A stretch of 64,000 nt of DNA from Undibacterium sp. 5I1. GTDB taxonomy: Bacteria; Pseudomonadota; Gammaproteobacteria; Burkholderiales; Burkholderiaceae_D. Below, in pieces: positions 55,787-64,000 of the stretch; the stretch's first letter is position 1, and each line of letters starts with the position of its first letter. The DNA lies in assembly GCF_034314085.1 (NCBI RefSeq), contig NZ_JAVIWI010000001.1, positions 3,286,001-3,350,000 of the forward strand. The letters run 5' to 3'. The translations under genes and the position numbers were made by a program. The notes under the pieces are model-generated. The model was not told the origin of the DNA, did no database searches, and was given only the letters and a program-made list of their open reading frames with translations.

Positions 55787-56317
55787 TTAAGCCAGAGATT
55801 GTGCTGATCGCTGGGCTGTAGGAGCATTTTCTTCTTTATAACGCTGAACAATGGCCAGCATCTTTCCCATAAATACACCGTTTAAGATGCCAAACAGTAC
55901 ACAACAAATTATGACAAACAGAGATTCTGTTTTCCAGTGCGTATCTATCGCCAACATCACATTCACGCAATATTTGATCATGAAAATAGCCATCATCAAT
56001 GCTAAGGGCACCCAGCTTCCTGTCAGATGAACTTTTGATTCAGCCCGCATCACGCTGACTGTGGTGCTTTTGGATAATTTCCAGGTCAACGCGGTGACCA
56101 AAATATAGCTGAGGCCCCAGCTCACTAGCGCAAGGGGCCTGATACCAAAGTTACTCAGCATCCCTTGCAGCGACAAGCCAAGCATCACGATAGGAATAAT
56201 GCAAATTGACTTCAGGCTAACGACGCGGTCCTTGCTGGCAATGACACCGCGATAAATTAAAAATCCCAGAATTGCCCAGACCCAGAGTGGCGTATGTGTG
56301 ATGATTTGACTTAACAT
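55787..56317 (-). CDS. DUF6622-like multi-pass membrane protein
   Basis: This 176-residue integral membrane protein has about five hydrophobic segments (roughly residues 8-20, 32-50, 58-75, 95-115 and 125-150) and a hydrophilic C-terminal tail. It resembles the DUF6622 family; no activity is known. The ATG at 56317 has GGGAG seven bases upstream, which is far better than the first in-frame start at 56350. Confidence 0.65.
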   Translation of the reverse strand: MLSQIITHTPLWVWAILGFLIYRGVIASKDRVVSLKSICIIPIVMLGLSLQGMLSNFGIRPLALVSWGLSYILVTALTWKLSKSTTVSVMRAESKVHLTGSWVPLALMMAIFMIKYCVNVMLAIDTHWKTESLFVIICCVLFGILNGVFMGKMLAIVQRYKEENAPTAQRSAQSLA

Positions 56318-56484
56318 TTTATTTCTCCCAGTGATGTAGTGATGCTGCATGGTGACATTTCATCTTCTGCGTGCCGAATCATTTGCGACCAACGAACACC
56401 AGATGTCGTGAAACACTTCGGGAATGGTGTGAATGCACCTTACCTAACGTGTAAAATGGATTGTTTTACTAGCTGAGATTATTT

Positions 56485-57396
56485 ATGTGGTTTAAGAACT
56501 TACAGATTTTTCGTCTTCCTAGTCCTTTGCAAATAGATGTAGAGGAACTGAATGCGCAACTTGCAAAACAAGCATTTTCGCAATGCGCTTCAGGCGACAT
56601 GCAAAGCGAAGGTTGGGCATCTCCGCGCGACAATGATCTTTTAGTCCATAGCGTGGGTAGCCAATTGTTCTTACTGCTTGCGACGGAAAAGAAATTATTA
56701 CCTTCCACGGTGATCAATCAAGTGACGAAAGCACGCGCTATTGAACTGGAAGAGCAGCAAGGATTTGCGCCAGGCCGCAAGGCAATGAAAGATTTAAAGG
56801 AGCGTGTAACAGAAGAATTGTTACCACGCGCCTTCGGTATCAAGCGCACAAGCTGGGTATGGATTGATCCTGACCACGGCTGGCTGGTGATTGATTCATC
56901 TAGCCCAAACAAGGCAGACGAAGTAATTAAACTTCTACTGAAATGCACCAGCAAATTACCGTTAGAGAGTTTGCGTGTAACAATGTCGCCTACGGCCGCG
57001 ATGACAGATTGGCTAGTCGGCAATGAAGCGCCAAAAGGTTTCACCATAGATCAGGACACAGAATTAAGAGCGCATACCGAAGATAAGGCGACCGTCCGTT
57101 ATGTTCGCCATACTCTGGATGCAGATGATGTACAGCGGCATATTGCGGCGGGTAAACAATGCACTAAGCTAGCATTGACCTGGAACGACCGGATCTCATT
57201 TGTACTGACAGAAACACTGGCGATTAAACGTATTAAACCGCTGGATATTCTGGATGAAGATACCGATAAACGTACCAGCAATGATGAGGAGCGTTTTGAT
57301 GCCGACTTCATGCTAATGAGTGCCGAATTGGCTAGCATGCTGGACGATTTGGTATTCGCGCTTGGCGGGGAAATTTCTACTGCGATAGCAGCTTAA
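56485..57396 (+). CDS. rdgC: Recombination-associated protein RdgC
   Basis: This 303-residue DNA-binding protein has the RdgC start [14 protein letters not shown] and the typical middle segment [16 protein letters not shown]. It forms a ring dimer on double-stranded DNA and modulates RecA-dependent recombination. The length is normal for the family. It is a single gene followed by about 190 bases and a convergent terminator shared with tRNA-Asp. Confidence 0.95.
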   Translation: MWFKNLQIFRLPSPLQIDVEELNAQLAKQAFSQCASGDMQSEGWASPRDNDLLVHSVGSQLFLLLATEKKLLPSTVINQVTKARAIELEEQQGFAPGRKAMKDLKERVTEELLPRAFGIKRTSWVWIDPDHGWLVIDSSSPNKADEVIKLLLKCTSKLPLESLRVTMSPTAAMTDWLVGNEAPKGFTIDQDTELRAHTEDKATVRYVRHTLDADDVQRHIAAGKQCTKLALTWNDRISFVLTETLAIKRIKPLDILDEDTDKRTSNDEERFDADFMLMSAELASMLDDLVFALGGEISTAIAA

Positions 57397-57582
57397 GATT
57401 AAAGTTAGTGCTAGTAGCACACCATTATTTCACTAGTTATGAAATTGACTCGATCAGCCATAACTCGGAGATATTGGTGCGCTAAACATAGTTTGGATAT
57501 GATATTTTTATTCTGATGTATTTGTGCAGGTAAATAGAAACCATTTACGAGAAGCATTCACCAGAAATAGAAATACGGCCAT

Positions 57583-57616
57583 AAAAAAAGACGAGCAATT
57601 TGCTCGTCTTTTTTTG
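57583..57616. terminator. Bidirectional terminator after tRNA-Asp
   Basis: The stem AAGACGAGCA / TGCTCGTCTT is flanked by seven A and seven T. It directly follows the 3' end of tRNA-Asp on the minus strand. Confidence 0.9.
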
Positions 57617-57619
57617 TTC

Positions 57620-57696
57620 TGGCGGAGCGGACGGGGCTCGAACCCGCGACCCCCGGCGTGACAGGCCGGTATTCTAACCAACTGAACTACCACTCC
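57620..57696 (-). tRNA. tRNA-Asp (GTC)
   Basis: The 77-base gene on the minus strand has a complete cloverleaf, anticodon GTC and an encoded CCA end (57620-57622). The T-loop reads GGTTCGAGCC. It follows tRNA-Val and ends just before the terminator. Confidence 0.97.
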
Positions 57697-57732
57697 GAAA
57701 CTACTTAACCTTTGTACTACAAGCTTATCTGA

Positions 57733-57808
57733 TGGTGGGTGCTGAGAGGCTCGAACTCCCGACCTACGCCTTGTAAGGGCGCCGCTCTACCAACTGAGCT
57801 AAGCACCC
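57733..57808 (-). tRNA. tRNA-Val (TAC)
   Basis: The 76-base gene on the minus strand has anticodon TAC, acceptor stem GGGTGCT and an encoded CCA end. It lies 36 bases upstream of tRNA-Asp and is probably co-transcribed with it. Confidence 0.97.
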
Positions 57809-57992
57809 GATCTGCTTAATTCAGATAATCTTCATCGTTTGTCACCACGACTACAGAAGCAAGATTATACTGCTTCTACTATCCCACTGTCCAGATATTT
57901 TTCACATAATTTCCACTATTTACTGGGAACGTCTGTCATTTCTATCTGTACGCACTGGCTACTCATGAATTAAAGCAAAATTCTAAAAAGGC

Positions 57993-58027
57993 AAAAGCCC
58001 TTAACTCGGATGGAGTTAAGGGCTTTG
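57993..58027 (-). terminator. Terminator of the rRNA operon
   Basis: The 14-base stem AAAGCCCTTAACTC / GAGTTAAGGGCTTT is followed on the minus strand by CCTTTTT. It lies about 11 bases beyond the 5S gene, separating it from the tRNA-Val/Asp pair. Confidence 0.88.
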
Positions 58028-58037
58028 CGGAATAAAA

Positions 58038-58151
58038 GCCTGACGATGACCTACTTTCACACTGGTTGCAGCACTATCATTGGCGCGGAGTCGTTTCACG
58101 GTCCTGTTCGGGATGGGAAGGGGTGGTACCGACTTGCTATGGTCATCAGGC
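58038..58151 (-). rRNA. rrf: 5S ribosomal RNA
   Basis: About 114 bases with pairing ends GCCTGATGACC and GTCATCGTCAGGC and the conserved GAAC/CGGTACC-type internal segments. It is the last gene of the rRNA operon. Confidence 0.95.
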
Positions 58152-58377
58152 ATAACTTGTTGATCTGTTAAGTCACGCTATTCTGTGAGGGTCAACAAAT
58201 CCAATTGGGAAGAAGCGCAGTAGAGTGTACGGGTTGAATCGCACTAATCAATGTTTTTTTCACAGCACGCCAGACCATGGCATGCTGTGGTGGTTGTGAC
58301 TGTTGTCGAACAACTTACTGACGTAAGGTTCAGGCAAACACTTCACAAATACTTGTAACAGATAACCTGCTAAGGTT

Positions 58378-61256
<2,879 letters not shown>

Positions 61257-61668
61257 TATAACGTTAGCTTCTAGTGTCTGTGTTCATTACTGAACCCAGG
61301 TTCATCACTAAAAACCGGTTATAGTTCTTATTACTTATGAGTATTTCTTTAGCGTTTGCCGTATCTCAAGGAATTTGATTTTTTCTAAAACTCTGCTTTG
61401 CAGCAGTGCTTTTCAAACTCTTTGTAATACTATGTTTGTTCGATACAATCACAACCCTTCCATAATTTCCATTAACAACTGTCGTTGCTAACTTCTCTTT
61501 ACAGAAATAATTTTGATTATTTCTACTTTACTTCTTCTCAATTGTTAAAGAACGGTAATACTGTCTTGCTTAATCTCTGTTGAAAGATCAAACCTAAATC
61601 GCTTGCCGCTATCGCTGTTGAGCGCGCTGCTTGACTTAGGTTTGTACTTTGCTTCAATGTTTCAATCT
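61257..61668 (-). other. Spacer between tRNA-Ala and 23S
   Basis: About 410 bases of rRNA-operon spacer. It contains a boxA-like antitermination sequence, TTCTTTAACAAT, on the minus strand (61541-61552). No protein gene is present. Confidence 0.7.
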
Positions 61669-61744
61669 TGGTGGAGGTTAACGGGATCGAACCGTTCACC
61701 CCCTGCTTGCAAAGCAGGTGCTCTACCAGATGAGCTAAACCCCC
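61669..61744 (-). tRNA. tRNA-Ala (TGC)
   Basis: The 76-base gene in the 16S-23S spacer has anticodon TGC within CTTTGCAAG and an encoded CCA end. The pair Ile-Ala in this position is the usual arrangement. Confidence 0.97.
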
Positions 61745-61796
61745 GAAACTTGGATGTCTTCCTGCACTCACTTGCCTGCAACCTGCTCCACCAGTT

Positions 61797-61873
61797 TGGT
61801 GGGTCTGGTTGGGCTCGAACCAACGACCCCCGCGTTATCAACACGGTGCTCTAACCAACTGAGCTACAGACCC
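61797..61873 (-). tRNA. tRNA-Ile (GAT)
   Basis: The 77-base gene in the 16S-23S spacer has anticodon GAT, T-loop GGTTCGAGCC and an encoded CCA end. It lies 52 bases upstream of tRNA-Ala. Confidence 0.97.
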
Positions 61874-61994
61874 AGGTGCTTGCTCGATTCTCACGTGAGT
61901 GAGTTATACAGCTTGTCGCCAGTTTCCTGGCAACTTACCTTGTTCTTTACAGTAACAGTCAATAAGTGTGGACACTTAACTTTCAGCACAACTC

Positions 61995-63527
<1,533 letters not shown>

Positions 63528-64000
63528 ATCTCTGTTTTTGTTCATTGCTGAACTCTGTTCTTTCGAACAGTGTCGCTCACTCAAATAACTGACAGGCTAT
63601 CTCTTGCGAGATATCCTATTTATTACTTTTGCGAACATTTGATATTTTTTAAGTATCATGATCTAATAAATTAAATCACGGTGCCTTCTATCAAGTGCCC
63701 ACATTTATTGACTGTTAATTGTTAAAGATCTGTATTCTGTGTCGCTTTAAAAAGACTAGGATTCTTGCGAATCAACCACTCTTTTCTCTCTACTTTCTGA
63801 CAAAGCGTTTTGTTTGTCAGCAGCAAAGAAGCAAGATTATGAACCACTTACCGCTTTCCGTCAATACCTATTTTGAAGCTTCTTTTTAAATCCCATCCGG
63901 TTTCTTCTACCTGATCTTGTTCAATTCTCTGCCTTCAAACTACCGTACTCACTTCTCGTGTTTCACTGTCTTTCTACCTCTATTTCCCCGCCTCTCGACG
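63528..64000 (-). other. rRNA operon leader and upstream region
   Basis: The leader contains a boxA-like ATCTTTAACAAT (minus strand, 63719-63730) and an upstream promoter at 63836-63864. Beyond it, AT-rich and C/T-rich sequence may include UP-element-like stretches. No gene is present. Confidence 0.7.
63836..63864 (-). promoter_or_regulatory. Probable rRNA operon promoter
   Basis: On the minus strand: -35 TTGACG (63864-63859), a 17-base spacer and -10 CATAAT (63841-63836). It is about 300 bases upstream of 16S, with boxA between. Confidence 0.75.

Overview
The window looks like a chromosomal segment of a betaproteobacterium of the order Burkholderiales, most likely family Oxalobacteraceae. 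The genus Undibacterium is my best guess, from the 16S rRNA text, the moderate base composition and the gene families; it was not tested by alignment. Nearly all of it is ordinary chromosome. I see no phage, plasmid, CRISPR array or intact transposase gene, but several small non-coding repeats are present.

Layout. 1-10 kb: a DUF1700/DUF2807 envelope-protein pair, glpD, an exonuclease coupled to a TPR-GGDEF diguanylate cyclase, and a three-gene MacAB-like export operon. 10-15.6 kb: two ABC exporter modules around a divergent promoter region. The rightward module begins with a YtrA-type GntR repressor gene preceded by a perfect inverted-repeat operator. 15.7-18.5 kb: an M16 zinc protease gene broken near its 3' end by a one-base frameshift. 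19-42 kb: a long leftward leucine/isovalerate degradation region (liuA/ivd, methylcrotonyl-CoA carboxylase beta and alpha, methylglutaconyl-CoA hydratase, HMG-CoA lyase, thiolase, acyl-CoA dehydrogenase, aceK). The biotin genes bioA-bioF-bioD-bioB lie between the two carboxylase subunit genes. A MerR-type LiuR regulator and two matching palindromic boxes sit at the right end. 42-57 kb: mixed genes, including a DMT transporter, a triple-PAS histidine kinase preceded by a small coupled leader ORF, a TonB-dependent receptor, a metal/cobalamin-binding protein, dsbA, a SPOR protein, argS and rdgC. 57.6-64 kb: tRNA-Asp, tRNA-Val and a complete rRNA operon (16S-Ile-Ala-23S-5S), all leftward.

How genes work together. 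IVD, methylcrotonyl-CoA carboxylase, LiuC and HMG-CoA lyase convert isovaleryl-CoA to acetyl-CoA and acetoacetate. The bio genes make the cofactor of the carboxylase. AceK, which controls flux into the glyoxylate shunt, fits growth on acetyl-CoA-yielding substrates.

The most unusual signal is a family of about 85-90 bp AT-rich intergenic elements. I found eight diverged copies. Most have outer ends ATACTCCC and GGGAGTAT and a nested TTGTCCA/TGGACAA hairpin. One copy lies against a start codon and appears to supply the Shine-Dalgarno sequence. A second repeat type is a 58-bp hairpin whose end forms the last codons and stop of bioD. Partial copies of it occur at two other loci.
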